Positions 6,187 to 11,814 of a stretch of 11,814 nucleotides of DNA are shown one piece after another. Position numbers and translations under genes: made by a program. This DNA is from Deltaproteobacteria bacterium (lineage in GTDB: Bacteria > Desulfobacterota > DSM-4660 > Desulfatiglandales > HGW-15): assembly GCA_016929815.1 (NCBI GenBank), contig JAFGIC010000019.1, positions 1 to 11,814 of the forward strand, written 5' to 3'. The notes below the pieces were generated by a model. The model saw only the letters and a program-made list of their open reading frames with translations, did no database searches and was not told the origin of the DNA. The number at the start of each line of letters is the position of its first letter. Position 1 is the stretch's first letter.

Positions 6187-7145
6187 ATCTCCGAAATGAT
6201 GCTCCTGAAATATTCAATGGTCTTTTTGAGACCCTCCTCCACATCCACTCGCGGTTTCCATCCGAGTTTCTCACCTGCAAGGGTTATATCGGGCCTGCGC
6301 CGCTTGGGATCGTCCATGGGCAAGGGCTGGAATATGATCTTTGAATCGGCGCCGGTCAGGCTGATGATCATCTGGGCAAGCTCAAGTATCCTGTATTCTG
6401 TCGGATTTCCGAGGTTTACAGGACCCACGAATCCGTCAGGTCCGTTCATCATGCCGACAATGCCGTTGATCATGTCATCCGCATAGCAGAAGGACCTTGT
6501 CTGGGACCCGTCGCCGAATATGGTTATATCTTCGCCCTTCAAGGCCTGAACGATAAAGTTGCTGACAACCCTCCCGTCATTGGGGTGCATGCGGGGACCG
6601 TAGGTGTTGAATATCCGTACGACCCTGATATCCACATGGTTTTGTTTGTAGTAGTCGAAGAACAGGGTCTCGGCGCACCTCTTGCCCTCATCATAACAGG
6701 CACGCAGGCCGATTGTATTTACGTTGCCCCAGTAGTCCTCCTTTTGAGGATGGACGGAAGGGTCCCCGTATATCTCGCTTGTAGATGCCTGCAATATCCT
6801 TGCCTTGACACGCTTGGCCAGGCCCAGCATATTGATGGCGCCCATGACGCTTGTCTTTGTGGTCTTTACCGGGTTATACTGGTAATGTATGGGTGACGCG
6901 GGACATGCAAGGTTGTATATCTGATCCACCTCCAGAAAGACTGGGTTAACGATGTCATGCCTTATGACCTCAAAATTCCTGTTGTCCAGCAGGTGGAATA
7001 TGTTCCTCCTTTGACCTGTGAAATAGTTGTCAAGGCATATGGTATAGCATCCCTCATTCAGAAGTCTTTCGCATAGATGGGACCCCAGGAAACCGGCCCC
7101 TCCCGTTACAAGAACCCTTGGTCTGTCGTATTTGTTCATCACCAT
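6183..7145 (-). CDS. UDP-glucuronate decarboxylase (UDP-xylose synthase), extended SDR family
   Basis: Predicted to oxidise and decarboxylate UDP-glucuronate to UDP-xylose using bound NAD+, supplying pentose for surface polysaccharide. Seen in 320 residues: NAD fold VTGGAGFLGSH (13-23), D-N-Y-F-T-G (39-44), R-H-D-I (62-65), IYNLACPASP (76-85), T-S-E-I-Y-G-D (122-128, catalytic Glu 124), the Tyr-x3-Lys pair Y151/K155 in ACYDEGKR, then RIFNTYGPRM (177-186). ACPASP and the Y-D-E-G-K-R form are characteristic of UXS rather than of UDP-glucose 4-epimerase or dTDP-glucose dehydratase. GGAG lies 8 nt before ATG 7145, supporting that start over the in-frame ATG at 7139. It begins 26 nt after cdsA and overlaps dxr by 4 nt. 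No glycosyltransferase or polysaccharide gene is nearby, which makes its place in this series odd. A UDP-4-keto-pentose product cannot be excluded from sequence. Confidence 0.93.
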   Translation of the reverse strand: MVMNKYDRPRVLVTGGAGFLGSHLCERLLNEGCYTICLDNYFTGQRRNIFHLLDNRNFEVIRHDIVNPVFLEVDQIYNLACPASPIHYQYNPVKTTKTSVMGAINMLGLAKRVKARILQASTSEIYGDPSVHPQKEDYWGNVNTIGLRACYDEGKRCAETLFFDYYKQNHVDIRVVRIFNTYGPRMHPNDGRVVSNFIVQALKGEDITIFGDGSQTRSFCYADDMINGIVGMMNGPDGFVGPVNLGNPTEYRILELAQMIISLTGADSKIIFQPLPMDDPKRRRPDITLAGEKLGWKPRVDVEEGLKKTIEYFRSIISEI

Positions 7146-7171
7146 GAATATATCTCCATCCGAAATAAGAG

Positions 7172-7978
7172 TTATATTAACATCATATACGCATATAACA
7201 CAGGGATTGCAAAGAGCAATCCGTCTATCCTGTCAAGCAGGCCGCCGTGTCCCGGGAGGATGCCGCCTGAATCCTTTATGCCATATGTCCTTTTGATCAT
7301 GGATTCCACCAGATCGCCGATCTGAGCCGCGACGGAAAGCAGGATCACCAGGAACAGGATTCCCATGTCCAGGCTGTGAATTCTTAGTATATCTATACTA
7401 AGAAATATACACGCAACAATCAAACCGAGGATCAGACCACCAACTGCGCCTTCCCAGGTCTTGTTGGGACTTACCTCCCTGTATAACCTGTGTCTCCCAA
7501 TTGTTTTCCCTGCATAAAAGGCCCCTGTGTCGTTCGCAAATATCACGGCCAGAAGAAATAGTATCCATATCTTACCCATCGGTTGAAAATCGATCAGGAT
7601 GATCATGGAAATGGGCAGGCAAATATAGACCGGCCCGATGACGGCCTTTCCAAGGGCATCCCTGTCCCACTTATTACTGGAAGACCTGTATGTAAGCATC
7701 TGGAATATAAGAGGAACGGCAAAAAACAGAAAGACAACAACAGGAAGAAGAAGGATCTGCTTCATTGAAATGACAAGGAAAAGGATAAAGGAGATGATAA
7801 AGCTTGAATGTCTTAAAAACCAGGGGATTTCTTTTGCCGTAATATTAAAAAACTCGTTAAGTCCTGCCAGGGATGCTATAAAGAGGAACAGGTAAAAGGG
7901 CCATCTGATCCCCATTAATATCAGGAATGCCAGCAATGCCGCCCCGATAAGGCCTGTTATCCATCGTTTTAAATGCAT
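7172..7978 (-). CDS. cdsA: phosphatidate cytidylyltransferase (CDP-diacylglycerol synthase)
   Basis: An integral inner-membrane enzyme that joins CTP and phosphatidic acid to CDP-diacylglycerol, the branch point for phosphatidylethanolamine, phosphatidylglycerol and cardiolipin. The 268-residue product is almost wholly hydrophobic, with about seven to eight predicted membrane segments starting at residues 8-24. The complete CDP-DAG synthase signature is at 226-252: S-x-x-K-R-x4-K-D-x-G-x-x-L-P-G-H-G-G-x-x-D-R-x-D, including the metal-binding aspartates. Length is near that of the E. coli enzyme. It follows uppS by 18 nt, with AAAGGA ahead of the ATG, in the conserved uppS-cdsA pairing. The usual next gene, dxr, is displaced by the UDP-xylose synthase gene. 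Confidence 0.96.
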   Translation of the reverse strand: MHLKRWITGLIGAALLAFLILMGIRWPFYLFLFIASLAGLNEFFNITAKEIPWFLRHSSFIISFILFLVISMKQILLLPVVVFLFFAVPLIFQMLTYRSSSNKWDRDALGKAVIGPVYICLPISMIILIDFQPMGKIWILFLLAVIFANDTGAFYAGKTIGRHRLYREVSPNKTWEGAVGGLILGLIVACIFLSIDILRIHSLDMGILFLVILLSVAAQIGDLVESMIKRTYGIKDSGGILPGHGGLLDRIDGLLFAIPVLYAYMMLI

Positions 7979-7996
7979 TTAGAGTCCTTTTATATT

Positions 7997-8713
7997 TTAT
8001 TCCGATGCGCCGAACCTTCGCTCCCTTTTCCGGAACTCCTCAATCGCACACAGGTATTCCTCTTTCCTGAAATCGGGCCAGAGTGTCGGGGTTATATACA
8101 GCTCCGTATAGGCTATCTGCCACAGCAGGAAATTGCTCACCCTGTATTCGCCGCTCGTCCTTATAAGGAGGTCCGGATCAGGCATCCCGGCTGTATATAG
8201 GAAATCGGATATAAGGCCTTCCTTGATGTCGGAGGGCTGAATATCGCCTGCCGCGATCCTTTTGGCTATCTTCTGCATTGCGTCATATATCTCCTGTCTT
8301 CCGCCATAGCTCAGGGCAAGCGTTAGTGTCATGCCGGTGTTTTCAGAGGTCTTTGCAATTGTATCTTCTATCAACCCGCGCGCATCTTTTGGGAGTCTGT
8401 GTATCCTTCCTATTGTCCTGAATCGTATATTGTTGTCCTGCATCTCCTTTAATTGGCTTTTCAGAAAACGTTTCAGGATGCCCATGAGGGCGGTTATCTC
8501 ATATTTGGGCCTTTTCCAGTTTTCCTCTGAAAAGGCATAAAGGGTAAGCCATTTAATGCCTATCTCCCTGCTGGTCCGCACTATTACCCTTACGGACTCG
8601 GTCCCCTCCTCATGGCCCGATATCCGGTTCATAGCCTTTTGTCTGGCCCACCTGCCGTTTCCGTCCATGATTATGGCGACATGTTCCGGCAATTTGTTGT
8701 GATATGCACTCAT
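7997..8713 (-). CDS. uppS: isoprenyl transferase, probable undecaprenyl diphosphate synthase
   Basis: A cis-prenyltransferase that extends farnesyl diphosphate with isopentenyl diphosphate units, normally to C55 undecaprenyl diphosphate, the lipid carrier for peptidoglycan and surface glycans. It acts at the cytoplasmic side of the membrane. Seen in 238 residues: IIMDGNGRWA (14-23) with catalytic Asp17, S-G-H-x-x-G (32-37), TLYAFSEENWKRP near 56-69, and the C-terminal signature RTSGEYRVSNFLLWQ plus AYTELY, which holds the IPP and magnesium-binding residues. Length is normal. It opens the second cluster after a 190-nt gap with candidate promoters. No good Shine-Dalgarno precedes ATG 8713 (the leader is A/T-rich), so initiation may be weak or depend on an unstructured leader. 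Chain length is inferred from context. Confidence 0.96.
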   Translation of the reverse strand: MSAYHNKLPEHVAIIMDGNGRWARQKAMNRISGHEEGTESVRVIVRTSREIGIKWLTLYAFSEENWKRPKYEITALMGILKRFLKSQLKEMQDNNIRFRTIGRIHRLPKDARGLIEDTIAKTSENTGMTLTLALSYGGRQEIYDAMQKIAKRIAAGDIQPSDIKEGLISDFLYTAGMPDPDLLIRTSGEYRVSNFLLWQIAYTELYITPTLWPDFRKEEYLCAIEEFRKRERRFGASE

Positions 8714-8730
8714 AATATTTCAATCTTACT

Positions 8731-8760
8731 AATGTATTTTAATGTCGTTTTCCCTGTCAA
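8731..8760 (-). promoter_or_regulatory. second candidate promoter P2 for uppS
   Basis: On the - strand a second perfect TTGACA (8755-8760) is followed after 18 nt by TACATT (8731-8736), 4 of 6 to consensus. The start would be near 8724, leaving a leader of only about 10 nt, too short for a normal ribosome-binding site. It is therefore weaker than P1, or may serve leaderless-like initiation. Confidence 0.35.
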
Positions 8761-8772
8761 GCCGTAAAAACG

Positions 8773-8801
8773 ATTAAATATTAATATATGCCCCTTGTCA
8801 A
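8773..8801 (-). promoter_or_regulatory. candidate sigma-70 promoter P1 for uppS-cdsA-UXS-dxr-rseP-tsaB
   Basis: On the - strand a perfect -35 TTGACA (8796-8801) is followed after 17 nt by TTTAAT (8773-8778), 5 of 6 matches to TATAAT. Transcription would start near 8766, giving a leader of about 50 nt before uppS. This is the best promoter match in the gap. Its strength is inferred from sequence only. Confidence 0.65.
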
Positions 8802-8903
8802 TCACATAGGCAACAGCAAACACAAAATGCCTTTCATTATATCAGGTGGTGGAGATATCTCTCCTTCAATGGGGGAAATGAAGAATATTTAAAAGAATGG
8901 GGG

Positions 8904-9461
8904 TTAAAACTCAATTATCTCTTTTTCTTTTTCAGCGGTTGCCTCGTCTATCTTTTTTATGAATTCGTCGGTTATCTTCTGTACTTCCTCCTGGGCCTTG
9001 TACATCTCATCTTCCGACAGCTCTTTATCGTTCTTGAGTTCCTTCAGCATCTCATTGGCATCCCGCCTGTGGTTTCTGACGGCTACCTTGCCTTCTTCCG
9101 ACATCTTTTTTGCAAGTTTTGCAAGGTCTTTCCTTCGCTCTTCGGTAAGGGGCGGAATTGAGATCCTTATTATCTTGCCGTCATTCATAGGCGTCAGACC
9201 GAGTTCCGACTTGAGGATGCTTTTTTCTATCTCTCCTATGATAGTCTGGTCCCAGGGCTTTATGGTGATCTGGCGACTCTCGGGAACCGAAATGGAAGCC
9301 ACCTGGTCCAAGGGCATCTTTGTCTCGTAACAGTTGACCTTTATTCCGTCAAAAAGGGCTGTCGAGGCCCTTCCTGTCCTGATCCTAAGGAAATCCTTTT
9401 TAAGGGATGCGACGGTATTGGTCATCTTCTGGCGCAGCTCGGAAAGGATCTCTTCTTTCAT
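8904..9461 (-). CDS. frr: ribosome recycling factor
   Basis: RRF splits post-termination ribosomes together with EF-G in the cytoplasm. The 185-residue product has the standard length and is highly charged. It carries the conserved L-R-I-R-T-G-R-A-S segment (25-33), the SISVPESRQITIKPWD core (about 57-72), IRISIPPLTEERRKDL (about 99-114) and the helical KVAVRNHRRDAN region, all typical of RRF. Its ATG shares an ATGA with the pyrH stop (9458-9461), with GGAGAG 5 nt upstream, so the start is firm. It is the last gene of the rpsB-tsf-pyrH-frr cluster. No convincing hairpin plus T-run follows its stop, so some read-through into uppS is possible. Confidence 0.97.
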   Translation of the reverse strand: MKEEILSELRQKMTNTVASLKKDFLRIRTGRASTALFDGIKVNCYETKMPLDQVASISVPESRQITIKPWDQTIIGEIEKSILKSELGLTPMNDGKIIRISIPPLTEERRKDLAKLAKKMSEEGKVAVRNHRRDANEMLKELKNDKELSEDEMYKAQEEVQKITDEFIKKIDEATAEKEKEIIEF

Positions 9462-10189
9462 TTTGTCTCTCCTGAAATTAAGGTGCCGATATTCTTATCA
9501 GTAACCGCTTTCAATATATTCCCCCTGTCTTTAAGGCTGAATACGATGACAGGCAGGTTCTGCCCCATGGCCAGGGTTATTGAGGTCATATCCATGACCT
9601 TCAGCCCCCTTTCAACGTATTCCCGGTATGTCAGGCCCTTAAAAAGCCGTGCCTTGGGATTTTTGACGGGATCAGCATCATAGACCCCGTCCACCTTGGT
9701 TGCCTTTAAAAGGGCGTCCGCCCCTATCTCGAGCGCCCTAAGTGTAGCGGCAGTGTCGGTGCTGAAAAACGGGTTTCCCGTGCCTGCCGCAAAAAGGACA
9801 ATCTTTCCATTTTTCAGATGCTCGATAGCCCTCATGGCGGTAAAGGTCTCCGCAACCCTGGGCATCTCGATCGCGGACATGACCTGTGTGTCAATGCCCA
9901 GATTGTTCAGCGCCTCGCCCATGGCAATAGCATTCATTACAGTAGCCAGCATCCCTATGCTGTCGGCGGGGGTCCTCCGCATCCTGTAAGCGGAGGAATT
10001 CATTCCCCTGAATATGTTTCCTCCACCTATTACAATCGCCGTCTCAATCCCCCTGTTATGTATTTCGCGGATCTCGGAGGCGATTATCCCAAGGACATCC
10101 GGATCAATGCCATATGTCCTGTCTCCCATCAGTGCCTCTCCGCTCAGCTTGAGCAGTATGCGCCTGAAACGGGGTGGCGAATTATTCAT
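9458..10189 (-). CDS. pyrH: UMP kinase
   Basis: Phosphorylates UMP to UDP with ATP, feeding pyrimidine nucleotide and UDP-sugar pools; it belongs to the amino-acid kinase family, not the NMP kinase fold. Taking ATG 10187-10189 as start gives 243 residues, the usual length. Seen: ILLKLSGEAL with K14, IGGGNIFRG (54-62), R-x-x-A-D-x-x-G-M (72-80) for UMP binding, D-T-A-A-T-L-R-A-L-E near 140, and ATKVDGVYDADP near 162. The frame is open ten codons further upstream to 10219, but GGAGAGG at 10196-10202 sits 6 nt before ATG 10189 and conserved sequence begins only after it. The shorter form overlaps tsf by 8 nt. UDP made here would ultimately supply the UDP-glucuronate used by the decarboxylase encoded further down. 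Confidence 0.97.
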   Translation of the reverse strand: MNNSPPRFRRILLKLSGEALMGDRTYGIDPDVLGIIASEIREIHNRGIETAIVIGGGNIFRGMNSSAYRMRRTPADSIGMLATVMNAIAMGEALNNLGIDTQVMSAIEMPRVAETFTAMRAIEHLKNGKIVLFAAGTGNPFFSTDTAATLRALEIGADALLKATKVDGVYDADPVKNPKARLFKGLTYREYVERGLKVMDMTSITLAMGQNLPVIVFSLKDRGNILKAVTDKNIGTLISGETK

Positions 10190-10787
10190 CAGATGCCTCT
10201 CCAAGCTGGTATCGGACAAACCTGCTTATGACCACCTTTTCGCCGGTCTTGGCAATAAGCTCATTTAAAAGGTCCTGGATCTTTATGTCCGGATTTTTCA
10301 CATACTGCTGTTCCAGAAGTGAAACGTCAGCGTAAAATTTCTGCATCTTTCCTTCCACAATCTTTTCAAGTACCTTTTCAGGTTTGCCTGACTCCTTTGC
10401 CTGGGTCATATAGATATCCTTTTCCCTTTCAACCATCTCAGGGGTGATATCCTTCCTGTCAACTACAAGTGGATTTGATGCGGCAATGTGCATTGCCACA
10501 TTTTTAACAAATTCTGAGAAGTCCGAAGTCTTGGCGGAGAAGTCCGTCTCGCAGTTTATCTCTACCAGGACGCCGATCTTGCCTCCCGTATGTATGTAGG
10601 AGCCTATCTGTCCCTCTTTGGCGGAGCGCGACCCGCGCTTCTGGGCCGTGGCTATCCCCTTTTTTCTCAGGTAATCAACGGCCTTTTCCATATCTCCGTT
10701 GCATTCTTTAAGGGCGGTCTTGCAGTCCATCATGCCGACGCCTGTTTTCTCTCTCAGCTCTTTTACAAGTGATGATGTTATTTCCAC
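10182..10787 (-). CDS. tsf: translation elongation factor Ts
   Basis: EF-Ts is the guanine nucleotide exchange factor that regenerates EF-Tu-GTP. With a GTG start at 10785-10787 the protein is 201 residues and opens MEITSSLVKELREKTGVGMM, the family's usual first signature with the T-G-V-G-M-M-D-C-K-T-A-L core that contacts EF-Tu. GAGGAG at 10795-10800 lies 7 nt before this GTG. ATGs further upstream (10805, 10820) lie inside rpsB and would add residues absent from the family. The second signature reads E-I-N-C-E-T-D-F-S-A-K where V-A is usual. At about 200 residues it is the short form known from Thermus and many other bacteria, lacking the insertions of the 283-residue E. coli protein. It starts 4 nt after the rpsB stop. 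Confidence 0.96.
   Translation of the reverse strand: MEITSSLVKELREKTGVGMMDCKTALKECNGDMEKAVDYLRKKGIATAQKRGSRSAKEGQIGSYIHTGGKIGVLVEINCETDFSAKTSDFSEFVKNVAMHIAASNPLVVDRKDITPEMVEREKDIYMTQAKESGKPEKVLEKIVEGKMQKFYADVSLLEQQYVKNPDIKIQDLLNELIAKTGEKVVISRFVRYQLGEASDE
10196..10202 (-). promoter_or_regulatory. ribosome-binding site fixing the start of pyrH
   Basis: GGAGAGG on the - strand lies inside the end of tsf, 6 nt before ATG 10187-10189. It supports the 243-residue UMP kinase over the ten-codon longer frame. Confidence 0.8.
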
Positions 10788-10791
10788 GGCA

Positions 10792-11634
10792 TTACTCCTC
10801 TTCATCTTCGTAATATTCATCTTCTTCTTTTTTGCCGACTATTATTACCTCAGGGCCCGGTTTTTTCTCTTCAGCCGGCTCAGGTTTGCCGGGGGCCTCT
10901 TTAGCCTCCTCCTTTGCGGCCTCCGCCTCGGCGCGCATGCGTTCTTCCGCGAGGCCGTGTCCCATCGCACAGGCATCGGCTATCTTCGAACAGAGCAGCC
11001 TGATGGACCTGATGGCGTCATCATTGCCGGGGATTATATAATCTATATCATCGGGATCGCAGTTGGTATCGGTGATGGCGATAACCGGTATCCCTATCTT
11101 TTTCACTTCCTTGACCGCGATGTGTTCTCTCTTGGGATCAACTATAAAAACGGCGCCCGGGAGTTCGTCCATGTCCTTTATGCCGCCGATATTCTTATCA
11201 AGTTTTTGAAGCTCCTTTTCCATCTTAAGGACTTCTTTTTTTGTGTAGCGGTTGATGGTGCCGTCCAGTTTCATCGCCTCCAGTTCCTTCATCCGGGCGA
11301 TGCTTTTCTTTATTGTCTGAAAATTTGTAAGAGTTCCGCCCAGCCACCTGTTTACGACGAAATACATGCCGCATCGCTCGCTTTCCTCTATAATGGCGTC
11401 ATGCGCCTGCTTTTTTGTGCCTACAAAGAGGACCGAATACCCCTCGGAAACGATGCGGGTGACAAATTCGCCTATCTCGTTAAAAAGTTTTACCGTTTTT
11501 TGAAGATCGATAATGTGAATCCCATTGCGTGAGCCGAAAATATAGGGCTTCATCTTCGGGTTCCATCGCCTGGTCTGATGTCCAAAATGGACGCCTGCCT
11601 CAAGTAACTCCTTCATGTTTAAAGCTACCGTCAT
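10792..11634 (-). CDS. rpsB: 30S ribosomal protein S2 with acidic C-terminal tail
   Basis: S2 binds the 30S subunit near S1 and helps start translation. The 280-residue product has the S2 core: MKELLEAGVHFGHQTRRWNP (7-26), F-V-G-T-K-K-Q-A (70-77), V-N-R-W-L-G-G-T-L-T-N (94-104), V-D-P-K-R-E-H-I-A (165-173) and G-I-P-V-I-A-I-T-D-T-N (181-191), ending near residue 227 (A-M-G-H-G). Residues 228-280 form a low-complexity tail rich in Glu, Lys, Ala and Pro that ends Y-Y-E-D-E-E-E; E. coli S2 (241 residues) lacks such a long tail. AGGAG at 11641-11645 sits 6 nt before ATG 11634, so the start is clear. It is the first gene of the rpsB-tsf-pyrH-frr cluster. Confidence 0.97.
   Translation of the reverse strand: MTVALNMKELLEAGVHFGHQTRRWNPKMKPYIFGSRNGIHIIDLQKTVKLFNEIGEFVTRIVSEGYSVLFVGTKKQAHDAIIEESERCGMYFVVNRWLGGTLTNFQTIKKSIARMKELEAMKLDGTINRYTKKEVLKMEKELQKLDKNIGGIKDMDELPGAVFIVDPKREHIAVKEVKKIGIPVIAITDTNCDPDDIDYIIPGNDDAIRSIRLLCSKIADACAMGHGLAEERMRAEAEAAKEEAKEAPGKPEPAEEKKPGPEVIIVGKKEEDEYYEDEEE
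10795..10800 (-). promoter_or_regulatory. ribosome-binding site fixing the GTG start of tsf
   Basis: GAGGAG on the - strand lies within the last codons of rpsB, 7 nt before GTG 10785-10787. It decides for the GTG start over the upstream ATGs. Confidence 0.8.
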
Positions 11635-11695
11635 AAAATTCTCCTGTAATTGCGGGATATTCTGATCCCATGCCGTGGTTAATGCCTATATTCAG

Positions 11696-11728
11696 GGTGC
11701 TGTATCCCTTGTCTTATTCAAGGGCACC
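11696..11728 (-). promoter_or_regulatory. stem-loop in the rpsB leader
   Basis: In the - strand RNA, CCCTTG and CAAGGG (11706-11711 and 11719-11724 on the + strand) form a 6-bp stem with a 7-nt loop. GGTGC/GCACC (11696-11700 and 11724-11728) can extend or compete with it, sharing one G. The element lies 60-95 nt before the rpsB ATG. A role in S2 feedback control is inferred from the known autoregulation of rpsB, not from a recognised consensus. Confidence 0.45.
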
Positions 11729-11758
11729 AGGGCTGACCTGAACTGTGAATTTAAAAAC

Positions 11759-11777
11759 GCTTAAAAAATTTTTAAGC
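11759..11777. repeat. perfect 19-nt palindrome upstream of rpsB
   Basis: Arms GCTTAAAAA and TTTTTAAGC flank one central base, giving 9 perfect pairs. On the - strand it is followed directly by GTTTTT, so it could be an intrinsic terminator of a gene lying beyond 11814. It also overlaps the predicted rpsB start site, so it could instead be an operator or a cap at the mRNA 5' end. The sequence does not decide between these. Confidence 0.5.
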
Positions 11778-11781
11778 AAAG

Positions 11782-11811
11782 AATATAAACATTATTTGTA
11801 ATTATTTGCAA
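11782..11811 (-). promoter_or_regulatory. candidate promoter for rpsB
   Basis: On the - strand TTGCAA (11806-11811, 4 of 6 to TTGACA) and TATATT (11782-11787, 5 of 6 to TATAAT) are separated by 18 nt in A/T-rich DNA. A start near 11775 would give a leader of about 140 nt before rpsB, long enough for the autoregulation known for S2 genes in other bacteria. Confidence 0.45.
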
Positions 11812-11814
11812 GTA

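Larger units (their letters stand above)
8714..8903. other. 190-nt intergenic region between frr and uppS
   Basis: The longest internal non-coding gap. It is A/T-rich on the uppS-proximal side and holds two sigma-70-like promoter candidates directed at uppS, reported separately. Near frr there is a short GGAGA/TCTCC inverted repeat (8851-8864), too weak and without a T-run to be called a terminator. No ORF of note was found. Confidence 0.7.

Noticed and set aside
8851..8864. GGAGA/TCTCC inverted repeat downstream of frr
   Set aside because: Five base pairs with a 4-nt loop and no following T-run on the - strand; too weak for an intrinsic terminator.
9458..10219. Longer pyrH start at 10219
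   Set aside because: It adds ten unconserved residues and overlaps tsf further, while a strong GGAGAGG precedes the ATG at 10189.
10699..11532. 277-codon open frame on the + strand opposite rpsB and tsf
   Set aside because: It lies wholly antisense to two firmly identified genes, has phenylalanine/leucine-rich low-complexity sequence as expected from the complement of acidic and lysine-rich codons, and shows no recognisable domain.
1..11814. CRISPR array, tRNA/rRNA, transposase, integrase, toxin-antitoxin or other defence module
   Set aside because: Both strands were read for regular spaced repeats, terminal inverted repeats and hallmark motifs; none were seen.

Overview
The window is bacterial and splits into two blocks that face each other. 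The left quarter (1-3130, + strand) holds a four-gene flavin and iron-sulfur redox cassette. The rest (3114-11634, - strand) is a translation, isoprenoid and envelope housekeeping gene series. Dense gene packing, a cassette rich in Fe-S and FAD motifs, a 2,4-dienoyl-CoA-reductase-like enzyme and an AprA-like flavoprotein/ferredoxin pair suggest an anaerobe. The rpsB-tsf-pyrH-frr-uppS-cdsA-dxr-rseP order fits Desulfobacterota ('Deltaproteobacteria') or a similar Gram-negative phylum. The lineage is an inference and cannot be fixed from this sequence alone.

Redox cassette (+). First is the C-terminal 311 residues of an old-yellow-enzyme/dienoyl-CoA reductase type protein whose N-terminal barrel lies before the window. 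Next is a 91-residue twin-arginine (Tat) signal protein ending in a compact five-cysteine motif. Then comes a 528-residue flavoprotein of the fumarate reductase/AprA superfamily, and last a 75-residue 2[4Fe-4S] ferredoxin. The spacing suggests one transcript. The cassette looks like an electron-transfer module joining NAD(P)H, flavins and ferredoxin, but its substrate cannot be read from the sequence. This is the least explained part of the window.

Housekeeping block (-, read right to left). rpsB, tsf, pyrH and frr make one tight cluster (S2, EF-Ts, UMP kinase, ribosome recycling factor), with gaps of 4 nt or overlaps of 4-8 nt. After a 190-nt gap with sigma-70-like promoter candidates comes a second cluster. 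It contains uppS (undecaprenyl diphosphate synthase), cdsA (CDP-diacylglycerol synthase), a UDP-glucuronate decarboxylase gene, dxr (first committed MEP-pathway enzyme), rseP (site-2 protease) and tsaB (t6A tRNA modification). dxr supplies the isoprenoid route that uppS uses for the undecaprenyl carrier, cdsA supplies phospholipid precursors, and rseP works in envelope stress signalling. The UDP-xylose synthase gene between cdsA and dxr is an unexpected guest, joined to dxr by a 4-nt ATGA overlap.

The two blocks converge and overlap by 17 nt at the ferredoxin and tsaB stop codons. The right edge (11635-11814) is non-coding and holds a candidate rpsB promoter, a perfect 19-nt palindrome and a foldable rpsB leader. 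I see no tRNA, rRNA, CRISPR array, insertion sequence or integrase.
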